Made by a program: the position numbers and the translations under genes. A DNA stretch of 15,232 nucleotides, from contig DSAU01000194.1 of NCBI GenBank assembly GCA_011046315.1, positions 1 to 15,232 on the forward strand, written 5' to 3'. This document shows, piece by piece, positions 1 to 6,727 of the stretch. This DNA comes from a bacterium (lineage in GTDB: Bacteria > Zhuqueibacterota > Zhuqueibacteria > Thermofontimicrobiales > Thermofontimicrobiaceae). Each line of letters opens with the position of its first letter. The stretch's first letter is position 1. The notes beneath the pieces were generated by a model. It searched no databases and was not told the DNA's origin. It was given only the letters and a program-made list of their open reading frames with translations.

Positions 1-193
1 ATTTTTATTCAGCGCTTGCTCAGTCAAATATTTCAAAATGAAATACTTTTTTTCATTAAATAGAGCGATATGTACATGTGCAGCGTTGGGTTTCAGAGCA
101 AACGAGGCGCAGCCTCGGAAAATACTCTGCACTGGATGCTCCAAAAAATATCACTCAGTTTTTTCAGGGTAATAGTCGGTTGTTTTCAGACAG

Positions 194-226
194 AAAAAAA
201 GTGCAGCCCGGCAGATGTGCACTTTT
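194..226 (-). terminator. Intrinsic terminator of asnA
   Basis: Read on the minus strand, a perfect 9-bp stem (AAAAGTGCA at 218-226 pairing with TGCACTTTT at 197-205; core GTGCA/TGCAC) closes a 12-base GC-rich loop. It is followed directly by a run of seven T (194-200 on the complement, partly shared with the stem). It begins about 35 bases after the asnA stop codon and in the right orientation. This is the clearest terminator in the window. Confidence 0.8.
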
Positions 227-260
227 CGAAGTTGAAGAACATAAAAGATGGGTTGATAAA

Positions 261-1301
261 TTACAACAATATAATATTGTTTTTGCGGCAGCTATCGATC
301 ATAGATGGGGGCCAGATACTGCTTTGAATTTCACCGATGTGTGCCTTTCGAAGATAAAACATACACAGTCTCGATTGTCCGATGCCGCCACCGATGGATA
401 GTGGCAGTTCTCCGCGAATTAACCGCTGGTGGTAATATAATTCGGTGCGGTCTAATTGCTGCTGTAGTTTCAATTGTCTTAGCAGCGTTTGTTTGTCCAC
501 CCGAACACCCATTGAAGACAGCTCATAACCGGTTTTTAGGATCGGATTATAAATTAAAATGTCTCCGTTTAATCCTTTGAAGCCATTTTCGGTGGGTGTG
601 GACCAGTCATCATAATCAGGGGCGCGGCCGTCGTGAGGTTGTCCATTTTTTAAATTGGCGCCGATTCCGATTAAAAAAACAGCGCCAAACGTTTGGCAGA
701 TTTCTGTTTCGCGCTGCGCCGGCGTTAAGTCCGGGTACATTTCAATCAATTCCTCACTGTGAATAAAGGTGATTTCTTCAGGTAAAACCGGCTTTATCAC
801 CGGAAAGTTATAATAGATATATTTCTCGGTCCTTCGAATCACATCGTAAATTTTTCGAACGATACATTTTAAAAAATTAAGGTTTCTTTCTGATTTTGAT
901 ATCACCCGTTCCCAATCCCACTGGTCAACGTAGATCGAATGCAGGTTATCCAAATCCTCGTCGGGTCGAATCGCGTTCATATCGGTATAAAGACCCGCAC
1001 CAGTTTGAAAGCCATAGTCTGCCAACATCATCCGTTTCCATTTTGCCAGTGATTGAACTATCTCTACCTCAATATTTTCCAGCGCTTTGATTTTAAAGGA
1101 GACTGGTTTTTCCACGCCGGTTAAATCGTCATTGATACCGGTGCCTGCTTTAACAAAAAGCGGCGCTGTCACTCTCAACAAGTTTAATTCAAACGCTAAA
1201 TTCGTCTGAAAAAATTCTTTTATCAACCGAATAGCGTTTTCGGTCTGTGTGATGTCGAGCAGGTTTTTATAATTTGTTGGAATCATTAACTGCGCTTTCA
1301 A
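261..1301 (-). CDS. asnA: Aspartate--ammonia ligase (AsnA)
   Basis: Ammonia-dependent asparagine synthetase: L-aspartate + NH3 + ATP gives L-asparagine + AMP + PPi, in the cytoplasm. The 346-residue product is close to the usual size (E. coli AsnA is 330) and aligns in character from end to end: the N-terminal LNLLRVTAPLFV segment, the GLYTDMNAIRPDE and DQWDWERVI segments, then a C-terminal class II aminoacyl-tRNA-synthetase-type motif 3, SIGGGIGQSR, at residues 302-311. The start is TTG (complement of 1299-1301) because GGAGGT lies four bases upstream; the next in-frame ATG, at residue 6, would sit about 19 bases from that site. The gene is monocistronic by appearance, with its own terminator at 194-226 and a 237-base upstream gap that contains a palindromic element. 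Nothing essential seems to be missing. Confidence 0.95.
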   Translation of the reverse strand: MKAQLMIPTNYKNLLDITQTENAIRLIKEFFQTNLAFELNLLRVTAPLFVKAGTGINDDLTGVEKPVSFKIKALENIEVEIVQSLAKWKRMMLADYGFQTGAGLYTDMNAIRPDEDLDNLHSIYVDQWDWERVISKSERNLNFLKCIVRKIYDVIRRTEKYIYYNFPVIKPVLPEEITFIHSEELIEMYPDLTPAQRETEICQTFGAVFLIGIGANLKNGQPHDGRAPDYDDWSTPTENGFKGLNGDILIYNPILKTGYELSSMGVRVDKQTLLRQLKLQQQLDRTELYYHQRLIRGELPLSIGGGIGQSRLCMFYLRKAHIGEIQSSIWPPSMIDSCRKNNIILL

Positions 1302-1380
1302 TTTGACCTCCGGATTTCTGGAATAACATCAGAGTAATATGCGATTGTTAAATTGTAGCTGAAATAAAACTCACATTTTC

Positions 1381-1466
1381 CTGTCCCCGCGACAGCAGGG
1401 CGATGAAACAATCTCATTATTTTACCGAGAATTAAGAGATTGCTTTTCCCGCTGAAGCGGGATCAG
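1381..1466. repeat. Imperfect palindromic intergenic element (CAATCTC type)
   Basis: An inverted repeat of about 86 bases. The left arm (1381-1415) starts CTGTCCCCGC and ends CAATCTC. The right arm (1436-1466), read on the complement, starts CTGATCCCGC and ends GCAATCTC. Each arm contains its own small hairpin: CTGTC/GACAG at 1381-1395 and TCCCGC/GCGGGA at 1447-1462 (loop TGAA). The design, long outer arms with a nested hairpin in each, is typical of REP- or MITE-like intergenic palindromes. No T-run follows in either direction, so it is not a standard terminator. It lies between the 3' end of the HD-GYP gene and the 5' end of asnA. Confidence 0.55.
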
Positions 1467-1538
1467 TTTTCGTTTAAACACTATTTAACAGCAAGTATTT
1501 TGAGCAATTAAACTTGTCCCGTCGAAAAAGGTTTGGTA

Positions 1539-3677
1539 TTACTGCTCCAGAAAATTCAATTTTTTTTGATGATAAAGCTTGATACAGGTCTGTACTATCT
1601 CAGGATCATAGTACTTACCTTGATTGGCTGAAATTTCCTCGATCGCCTGTTTAATTCCCTTTGCCGGGCGATAGGGCCGGTAAGAGGCCATGCTCTCGAC
1701 GACGTCGGCGACTGAGATGATTCTCGCTTCAATAATGATCTCCTCTCCGCTGATCGATTGTGGATATCCGGAGCCGTCCATTCGTTCGTGATGTTGGAGA
1801 ATGGTGACGGCAATCGGCCAGGGAAAGTCGATCGATTTGAGAATGTCATGGCCGGCTCTGGGATGAATTTTAATCAGATTAAATTCAGATTCCGAGAGAA
1901 TGCCGGGTTTGCTTAAAATTTCAGATGGAATATAAATTTTACCAATATCATGAACCAGACTGGCGATACGTATTCCTTCACTGGTGTCGGCAGATACACC
2001 CATTTCCTCAGCGATTTTACAGGCAAGCTCAGAAACCCGACGCTGGTGACCGGCGGTGTAGGGATCGCGTATTTCTATGGTCGATGTGAGAGCGCTAACG
2101 ATTCCGGATAATGTTCGCTGCAATTTATCATAACTTAACAGCAGCTTTTTTTCCGCCTGTTTTCGCTCGGAAACATCCAACGTGATCACCAATGCTGAAT
2201 CGATTTCCGCGCTATCGGTGCGCAGCGGATGAATGCGCCATTCAAACCAGCGTTGCTGGCCATTTAGATAGAATTCATTTTCATCAGTGATTGATTGTCT
2301 CTGACTAATAACGGTCTCCACATGGTGCATCAATTTTTTTGCAAGCGACGCCGGGAAAACATGCTGAATTTTTTGCCCCTCGGATTTATTGCGGTCGATA
2401 CCCAACATTTTTTCTGAAATTTGGTTGACGAATAAAATTTTTCCACCGGACGTGATCGAGATAATGGACTGGCCCGAGCCTTCCACCAGTGTTCGGTAGC
2501 GCTCCTCAGATGCGCGCAGCAAATGTTCGGCGTGTTTTCGTTCCGTAATGTCCTCACCGGAAGATAAAATCCCGATGATAGCGCCATCATTATCATTCAG
2601 CACAGTATTGTGCCAGGCGATAATCTTTTCACCGTGTTCACGGGTAATGAGCGGAGTTTCGACATAATCAAGCAGTGGGGTTTTGCCCTGGATTGTTGTT
2701 TTAAAAAGCTCACTTGATTGCTTGCGAGTGGATTTTGGGACAAAATGATCAAACCAATTTTTGCCGATAATTTCAGTCTCTTCATAGCCTAAAATCTGCT
2801 TGCCTTTTTTATTTACCAGACTCACCTTTTCGTTGGCATCAACTGCGATGAAGATAACGCCGGCGACATCCAAATATTTCTGAGCGCGATCCCGCTCGCT
2901 GACCAGCGCGATTTCGGTCTGTTTTTTTTCGGTTACATCAACTGAAACCTCGACGACATGGGTGATCTTTTTGGGGGTTGCACTATAGGGAAAATTGGAA
3001 ATGTGAAAACAACGGTAACCCAGATTTTGGGTGCTCAGCCAGGCTTCATAATTTATCTCAAAGCCGGAAAGACAGCTATCGAGATGAGGGCGCATCAGAC
3101 GGTTGAAAACATCCTTACCCCAGATCTGATCTACGCTTTTTCCCATAACTTCATTATTTTCAAGACCGTGAGCCGCACTAAAGGCTTGATTGACAGCTTC
3201 GTATTGATAATCGCGATTAATGAGAACCATGAATGATCGCGACGTGTTAACGATAAAATCGTAGCGCCGCCGAATTTCTTCGGCTTGCTTGCGCTCCTGG
3301 CGTTCTTTGCTCTCTTTAATGGCGCGTCTGATCGCCGGCGCTAAACGGGAAAGTCCTTGTTTTAAAACATAGTCAGTCGCGCCGCTGCGCAGCGTATCAA
3401 TTGCTGATTCCTCACCCAAAGTCCCCGATACGAAAATAAACGGCAGATCCGGAAAACGCTGGCGTACAAATTTAAGCGCCTGTTTTCCACTGTAACCGGG
3501 CAGGGCATAATCGCACAAAATAATGTCGAATTTATTTGACTCCAGCGCAGAAATAAAATCGGATCGATTGGTCACATGTACCATTTGAGATTTTAGCTGA
3601 TTAGCCTTGAGCGTTGCCGTCACCAATTCAACATCAATAATATTATCTTCCAGGTATAGAATTCTCAAATCTTCCAT
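1539..3677 (-). CDS. Response regulator with REC, three PAS and HD-GYP domains
   Basis: Predicted cytoplasmic signalling protein that hydrolyses cyclic di-GMP under control of phosphorylation and PAS-sensed cues. Domain order in the 712-residue product: REC at about 4-120, with acidic pair E10/D11, phospho-acceptor D56 (LCDYALPG), S84 and K106; PAS at about 140-255, 265-385 and 390-515, the last two ending in the usual ITERK/VSERK linkers; HD-GYP at about 530-700, with HDIGK at 576-580 and an intact HERMDGSGYP segment at 630-639. Both the HD and GYP signatures are intact, so activity is expected. No membrane segments are seen. I chose the ATG at 3675-3677, which has GGAAGGG six bases upstream and gives a normal REC N-terminus; a GTG at 3692 would add five residues and has a weaker site. 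No cognate histidine kinase is nearby. Confidence 0.9.
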   Translation of the reverse strand: MEDLRILYLEDNIIDVELVTATLKANQLKSQMVHVTNRSDFISALESNKFDIILCDYALPGYSGKQALKFVRQRFPDLPFIFVSGTLGEESAIDTLRSGATDYVLKQGLSRLAPAIRRAIKESKERQERKQAEEIRRRYDFIVNTSRSFMVLINRDYQYEAVNQAFSAAHGLENNEVMGKSVDQIWGKDVFNRLMRPHLDSCLSGFEINYEAWLSTQNLGYRCFHISNFPYSATPKKITHVVEVSVDVTEKKQTEIALVSERDRAQKYLDVAGVIFIAVDANEKVSLVNKKGKQILGYEETEIIGKNWFDHFVPKSTRKQSSELFKTTIQGKTPLLDYVETPLITREHGEKIIAWHNTVLNDNDGAIIGILSSGEDITERKHAEHLLRASEERYRTLVEGSGQSIISITSGGKILFVNQISEKMLGIDRNKSEGQKIQHVFPASLAKKLMHHVETVISQRQSITDENEFYLNGQQRWFEWRIHPLRTDSAEIDSALVITLDVSERKQAEKKLLLSYDKLQRTLSGIVSALTSTIEIRDPYTAGHQRRVSELACKIAEEMGVSADTSEGIRIASLVHDIGKIYIPSEILSKPGILSESEFNLIKIHPRAGHDILKSIDFPWPIAVTILQHHERMDGSGYPQSISGEEIIIEARIISVADVVESMASYRPYRPAKGIKQAIEEISANQGKYYDPEIVQTCIKLYHQKKLNFLEQ

Positions 3678-3777
3678 TAATGACCCTTCCACGATCTCTG
3701 ATCGCTTTAGAAAGAATTGACTGTATTCAGAGGCGTTCTCTTCTTTAAAATTTTCAGCACCTCTGCTTTAGATAACG

Positions 3778-4314
3778 TTACAATTTAACGTTTGAAAAAA
3801 ATGCATGAGCAATCAATCCGGCGATCGGCGGAAAAATAAAAGTGCACGCCAACCGTATCAGCGTTAATCTCCAACCCAGAATTCCCAGTTCCATCGGAAT
3901 CCGGCTCAACGCCCAGAGCGACCAGCCGGTCAAAAAAGCGACCATGGTGCCAACTCCGGCCCCCGCCTTGACTAATCCCACAGCTATTGGCAGGCTAACG
4001 TAGGGTCCGCCAGGCGCCATGCCGCCGGCAATTGCGCCCAGTAAAATTCCGCGTAAACCGGCTTCCTCGCCGATCCATTTTGAGATCATCTGTTGCGGCA
4101 ATAAAACCTGGATCATTCCAGCAACGATAAGGGCAAAGATCAACATCGGAAAGATTTGAATGGTCATTTTTGATGCCGTTTTTAAGCCAATCAGGTGCTG
4201 ACCCTGTCCGTTCAGATAGCCGATCAAGATAAACACCAGTGCCAATATTCCCAGAATCAGCGTAGGTATTAACATGTCAGATTTCCCTCGTTTTGCTTTA
4301 GTTTTTTGGTCCAT
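3778..4314 (-). CDS. Half-size permease, ArsP/UPF0718 type
   Basis: Integral inner-membrane protein of 178 residues with about five hydrophobic helices (roughly residues 14-33, 47-70, 88-110, 118-140 and 150-173). The third helix carries the glycine/proline-rich GGMAPGGPYVSLPIAVG segment typical of the ArsP_1/UPF0718 permease family (YraQ-like). Full-length members have about 320 residues built from two such halves, so this is a single-repeat member that probably works as a dimer or with a partner. The substrate is unknown; the family includes organoarsenical exporters, but no ars gene is present here. The start overlaps the 3' end of the CYTH gene by 17 bases, so translation is probably coupled. 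A GTG immediately before the chosen ATG is the alternative start. Confidence 0.75.
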   Translation of the reverse strand: MDQKTKAKRGKSDMLIPTLILGILALVFILIGYLNGQGQHLIGLKTASKMTIQIFPMLIFALIVAGMIQVLLPQQMISKWIGEEAGLRGILLGAIAGGMAPGGPYVSLPIAVGLVKAGAGVGTMVAFLTGWSLWALSRIPMELGILGWRLTLIRLACTFIFPPIAGLIAHAFFSNVKL

Positions 4315-4825
4315 CACTTTTTTCCAATATCATATCACTGTAAGAATTATTAATTAATTGTGCTGCCGAAATATCAAATAGTGACAAATAAGTCTTGCAT
4401 TGTTCAAGCAACGTTTCCCGTGAAATATCGCCGGATGCATCGATAGCTTCGATTTCAACAAAGGCGCCCAGTTGTTCAACAGAATCAAGATGAAATTTCA
4501 CATTTTCAATAAAATAAATCTCACGCTTTTTCCGAACAACCCCGCGAACACCCAGAGCAACCGACAACAATTCTTTCAAGCCAGCGCTGGGCTGGGGATG
4601 GTACAACATTACTTCCGAAACTTTAGGACCTGCCTGGTTTTGACGCTGATAATGGATCAAACAATTTTCGATGTTTCCCTCGCGCAACTTTAACCTGCCT
4701 TGTTGAGAATTAAAATAGGTGTCGGTCTGTTGATCAAGTCCAACGAACTCTGCCCCCTCTTTTTTTAAGATTTCCCTGATCTGATCAAGATCGTTGCAGC
4801 TGGCTTTGATTTCGATATTGGTCAT
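4298..4825 (-). CDS. CYTH-domain protein, CyaB/class IV adenylate cyclase-like
   Basis: A 175-residue cytoplasmic protein that is essentially one CYTH (triphosphate tunnel) domain. Recognisable elements are the N-terminal NIEIKA strand (the ExExK motif with its first Glu replaced by Asn, as is common in this subgroup), QTDTYF followed by GRLKLREG near residues 35-50, the basic segment VVRKKREIYFIENVKFHLDSVE, and LGAFVEIEA. This pattern matches the CyaB branch, whose members bind nucleotide or inorganic triphosphates; some are adenylate cyclases, many have no known reaction. Cyclase activity is therefore only a possibility. I chose the ATG at 4823-4825; a TTG four codons earlier lacks a ribosome-binding site. 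The stop codon lies inside the start of the permease gene, suggesting a two-gene unit. Confidence 0.85.
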   Translation of the reverse strand: MTNIEIKASCNDLDQIREILKKEGAEFVGLDQQTDTYFNSQQGRLKLREGNIENCLIHYQRQNQAGPKVSEVMLYHPQPSAGLKELLSVALGVRGVVRKKREIYFIENVKFHLDSVEQLGAFVEIEAIDASGDISRETLLEQCKTYLSLFDISAAQLINNSYSDMILEKSDGPKN

Positions 4826-4890
4826 TGTGTCTGCCAAAAAAATAAACCGAATAGTTAACGATTTAATAGAACGCGGAGAATGCTGGTGTT

Positions 4891-4919
4891 ATTTTACAGC
4901 GAGAAAGCCAATAAAACAA
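4891..4919 (-). promoter_or_regulatory. Weak candidate sigma70-type promoter for the CYTH/permease pair
   Basis: On the minus strand, TTGTTT (complement of 4914-4919) and TAAAAT (complement of 4891-4896) are separated by 17 bases and lie about 65 bases upstream of the CYTH start. The -10 box matches consensus at five of six positions, the -35 box at only three. It is the best pair I could find in this gap, but AT-rich DNA gives such matches by chance. Confidence 0.3.
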
Positions 4920-5065
4920 CTGCGAAAAATTGAAGCAATTTTTATCATCAGAATTAAATTATCTCGTGCTTCTGGTTTTTTCCTGTCAGGTTTTTATGCT
5001 TTTTCCAAAATGCCTAAAGTCCCTGATAGTTGATGTTTATTCAGCACTCTCTCAACACCGCAAAA

Positions 5066-5803
5066 TCATCTCAAGTCCCGGATGCGCACTTCGATAGGTT
5101 CATTTTTCAACAACTCGACCAAATTTTGCGGATCAGTTTTACCGTAATGATAGGGATAGAGAATTTTCGGTTGAAAGGCTTTGGCAGCATCGGCGACCAT
5201 TTCCGGATTCATAGTATAGGGCAGATTCATCGGCAGAAACGCAATGTCAATATTTTCCAGCTTTTTCATTTCGGGAATATTTTCGGTATCGCCAGCCACA
5301 TAAACCCGCTTTTCGCCGAAGGTGATTATGTATCCATTTCCATCGCCTTTTGGATGGTAGGGTTTTCCATCACTGCGTTTGTGTTGAATATTGTACGCCG
5401 GCGCCGCTTCAATTTTGAATCCCAAAACCGTTTTTTGATCTCCGTTTTTCATCACGATCGCATCGCGATCGATTCGTTCGGCGCACTTTTTCGTCAGGAC
5501 GATTTTGGTCCCTTCCTGGTACAGGGTTTCAATTGCTTTGGGATCGAGATGGTCGCCGTGCTCATGGGTGATTAAAATCAAATCCGCTGCGGGCAATTTT
5601 GTATAGTCTGCCTCACGGCTGACCGGATCCACATGAATGACTTTTCCGTCAAATTGAAACATTAATGTGCCATGACCAATGAAAGTGATGATCAGATTGC
5701 CCGGCTGAGTTTTGAGGGTGTCGCTTTCAAAGGTGTGCTGTGCATGTCCTGCCCAAGTGGTCATCAAAAATAGAAATGCTGTTATCAATGTTTTTTTCTT
5801 CAT
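5066..5803 (-). CDS. Exported metallo-beta-lactamase-fold hydrolase
   Basis: Predicted metal-dependent hydrolase of the MBL superfamily, UlaG/YtnP-like branch, acting outside the cytoplasm. The first 21 residues form a signal peptide (lysine-rich start, hydrophobic stretch, cleavage likely after AGHA). Metal ligands visible in the mature part are H80, H82, D84 and H85 in THEHGDHLD, D172 in AGDTE, and H219 in YPYHYGK. The PAYN...YHPKGDGNGY segment at about 135-160 is typical of the broadly distributed 'MBL fold metal-dependent hydrolase' group, whose substrates are mostly unknown. The length of 245 residues is normal. The ATG at 5801-5803 is preceded by AAGGGGAT. It stands alone: 240 bases separate it from the CYTH gene downstream, and the large divergent gap lies upstream. 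Confidence 0.88.
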   Translation of the reverse strand: MKKKTLITAFLFLMTTWAGHAQHTFESDTLKTQPGNLIITFIGHGTLMFQFDGKVIHVDPVSREADYTKLPAADLILITHEHGDHLDPKAIETLYQEGTKIVLTKKCAERIDRDAIVMKNGDQKTVLGFKIEAAPAYNIQHKRSDGKPYHPKGDGNGYIITFGEKRVYVAGDTENIPEMKKLENIDIAFLPMNLPYTMNPEMVADAAKAFQPKILYPYHYGKTDPQNLVELLKNEPIEVRIRDLR

Positions 5804-5920
5804 TTCATCCCCTTACTCTCAATAGTTTTTAACTAAAATATTTGTTTCACAGATGAATGCTTATATTTCTTAATCTACCAAGATCCATGTGTTCCCGATA
5901 ATCGGGTCGGCTCTGGGTAA

Positions 5921-6061
5921 AGTTTTTCTCTTTTAATTTGCTATCCAGGCGGAAAAATCAATGGTGTTCCTGCGCAGTTGTTGCCAATCTTTGGAGACAG
6001 CTTTCCAGAAATAGCAGCCGAAAACATGAGCAATTATTTTTTTATTGGAGTAAATTTAAGG
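5921..6061 (+). pseudogene. Possible 3' remnant of an unidentified gene
   Basis: This frame has no usable start codon before it ends at TAA, but from 5942 it reads like real protein: YPGGKINGVPAQLLPIFGD, then SFPEIAAENMSN and YFFIGVNLR. The alternating aromatic and hydrophobic end resembles the last strand of an outer-membrane barrel. It could be what is left of a decayed gene whose 5' part was lost. The stretch is short, and chance cannot be excluded. Confidence 0.2.
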
Positions 6062-6239
6062 TAATATGTGTTCAAAGTCAAGAAAAACTTATCCAACGGC
6101 AAATTTATCCGGACAGTTCAGTTGATCAAAATCCTCGTTTTTGTTTAGATTACTGATACCATCGCTTGATATTTACTATTTATCGTCAGTTACCAACTTC
6201 CTTAAACAACATAACTTCGCGAATTAAATATTGAAAAGC

Positions 6240-6308
6240 AACCACAGGTTTCGTAGATAATTTTTCGCACACAGATAAAAATCTGTGTCATCTGTGAAAG
6301 CTGCGGTT
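6240..6308. repeat. Palindromic intergenic repeat (ATCTGTG type)
   Basis: A 69-base inverted repeat. The outer arms AACCACAGGTTTCGTAGAT (6240-6258) and ATCTGTGAAAGCTGCGGTT (6290-6308) match at 15 of 19 positions when one is reverse-complemented. A perfect inner stem, ACACAGAT (6269-6276) and ATCTGTGT (6281-6288), closes an AAAA loop. Repeats built from 'ATCTGTG...CACAGAT' blocks recur between genes in many unrelated bacterial genomes, so this is probably one copy of a dispersed family. There is no T-run and no coding potential. Confidence 0.6.
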
Positions 6309-6447
6309 CTATTTTTTTATAATGACATAACTTTGAAATTCCGATACAATTAATTAAGTTATAACGCCGATTATCTCAACCAGTCCGAAAAGATCAGCTT
6401 ATTATTCCACCGCTATCTGAAGTTTTTCTGAACAACTCAAAAATGGC

Positions 6448-6475
6448 TTGACAAAGATTGAAAAAATCGTTTAAT
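6448..6475 (+). promoter_or_regulatory. Sigma70-like promoter upstream of the carbohydrate genes
   Basis: A consensus -35 box TTGACA (6448-6453), a 16-base spacer and a -10 box TTTAAT (6470-6475, five of six). Transcription would start near 6482, leaving a leader of about 245 bases that includes the palindrome at 6540-6620 before the oxidoreductase start at 6728. This is the best promoter match in the window; whether the organism uses this consensus is not known. Confidence 0.45.
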
Positions 6476-6539
6476 TACAGGGTTGGCTTATAGTATTACA
6501 AGTAAAGTCTTTGTTTTTTTTGCAAAAGTTTTTAGTCAG

Positions 6540-6620
6540 CATGTCATTGCGAGCGGAGCGAAGCAATCTTATCAAATATTTAAAAGATTGCTGTGTCGCT
6601 TCGCTCCTCGCAATGACATG
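6540..6620. repeat. MITE/REP-like palindrome (GTCATTGCGAG family)
   Basis: An 81-base imperfect inverted repeat. Its ends are a perfect 14-base inverted pair, CATGTCATTGCGAG (6540-6553) and CTCGCAATGACATG (6607-6620). Further in, GGAGCGAAG and CTTCGCTCC pair with a small offset, and the innermost CAATCTT/AAGATTG blocks also pair. 'GTCATTGCGAG...GAGCGAAGC...CAATCT' is a very widely scattered intergenic repeat signature in bacteria, often mis-annotated as small proteins. It probably lies inside the 5' leader of the genes to its right. Confidence 0.75.
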
Positions 6621-6727
6621 CCTGTATTGCAGTTTGTTGCGCTATGAATCATTCATCAAATTGTACAATGTAAACACATCCCCGCCGGCGCTTTGGCCGA
6701 GAATGGTTAGACTGGGAACATGAATAA

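Larger units (their letters stand above)
5804..6727. other. Large divergent intergenic region (924 bases)
   Basis: No convincing gene lies between the oppositely oriented hydrolase and oxidoreductase genes. The region holds a short near-perfect palindrome (CCCGAT/ATCGGG, 5894-5906), a coding-like remnant (5921-6061), a palindromic repeat at 6240-6308, a promoter-like pair at 6448-6475 and a second, unrelated palindromic repeat at 6540-6620. The open frame at 6511-6723 is produced by that last repeat: its SLRAERSNL and VASLLAMT peptides are the familiar translation artefact of this repeat class. Confidence 0.7.

Noticed and set aside
1..63. Open frame from the first base to TAG at 61-63, with a hairpin TATTTCA/TGAAATA (29-45) and seven T after it
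   Set aside because: It could be the last 20 codons and terminator of a plus-strand gene from the left, but the stretch is too short, the stem is AT-rich and the hairpin lies before the stop codon, so I cannot support either.
103..117. Perfect hairpin CGAGGC-GCA-GCCTCG
   Set aside because: No T-run in either direction, and the asnA terminator at 194-226 explains transcript ending better.
70..401. Two overlapping plus-strand open frames near the left edge
   Set aside because: They cross the asnA terminator and run antisense into the 3' end of asnA; the peptides show no recognisable motif and no good ribosome-binding site.
2958..3236. Plus-strand open frame of 92 codons inside the response regulator gene
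   Set aside because: It is antisense to the PAS region of a gene with full domain support.
3728..3765. Inverted pair CAGAGG/CCTCTG between the permease and response regulator genes
   Set aside because: The arms are only six bases with a 26-base loop and no T-run, so neither a terminator nor an operator can be argued.
4925..4943. Perfect stem AAAAATTG-AAG-CAATTTTT
   Set aside because: Only AT pairs apart from one GC pair, and no extra T-run; too weak for an intrinsic terminator.
5030..5575. 181-codon plus-strand open frame
   Set aside because: It is antisense to the MBL-fold hydrolase gene, which has a signal peptide and metal ligands.
5894..5906. Palindrome CCCGAT-A-ATCGGG upstream of the MBL-fold gene
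   Set aside because: A possible operator, but single, and with no regulator gene nearby to link it to.
5938..6156. 72-codon plus-strand open frame
   Set aside because: Composition is unlike protein (cysteine, serine and arginine rich) and another frame of the same DNA reads more like coding sequence.
6511..6723. 70-codon open frame with SLRAERSNL and VASLLAMT peptides
   Set aside because: These peptides are the known translation artefact of the GTCATTGCGAG palindrome, not a gene.
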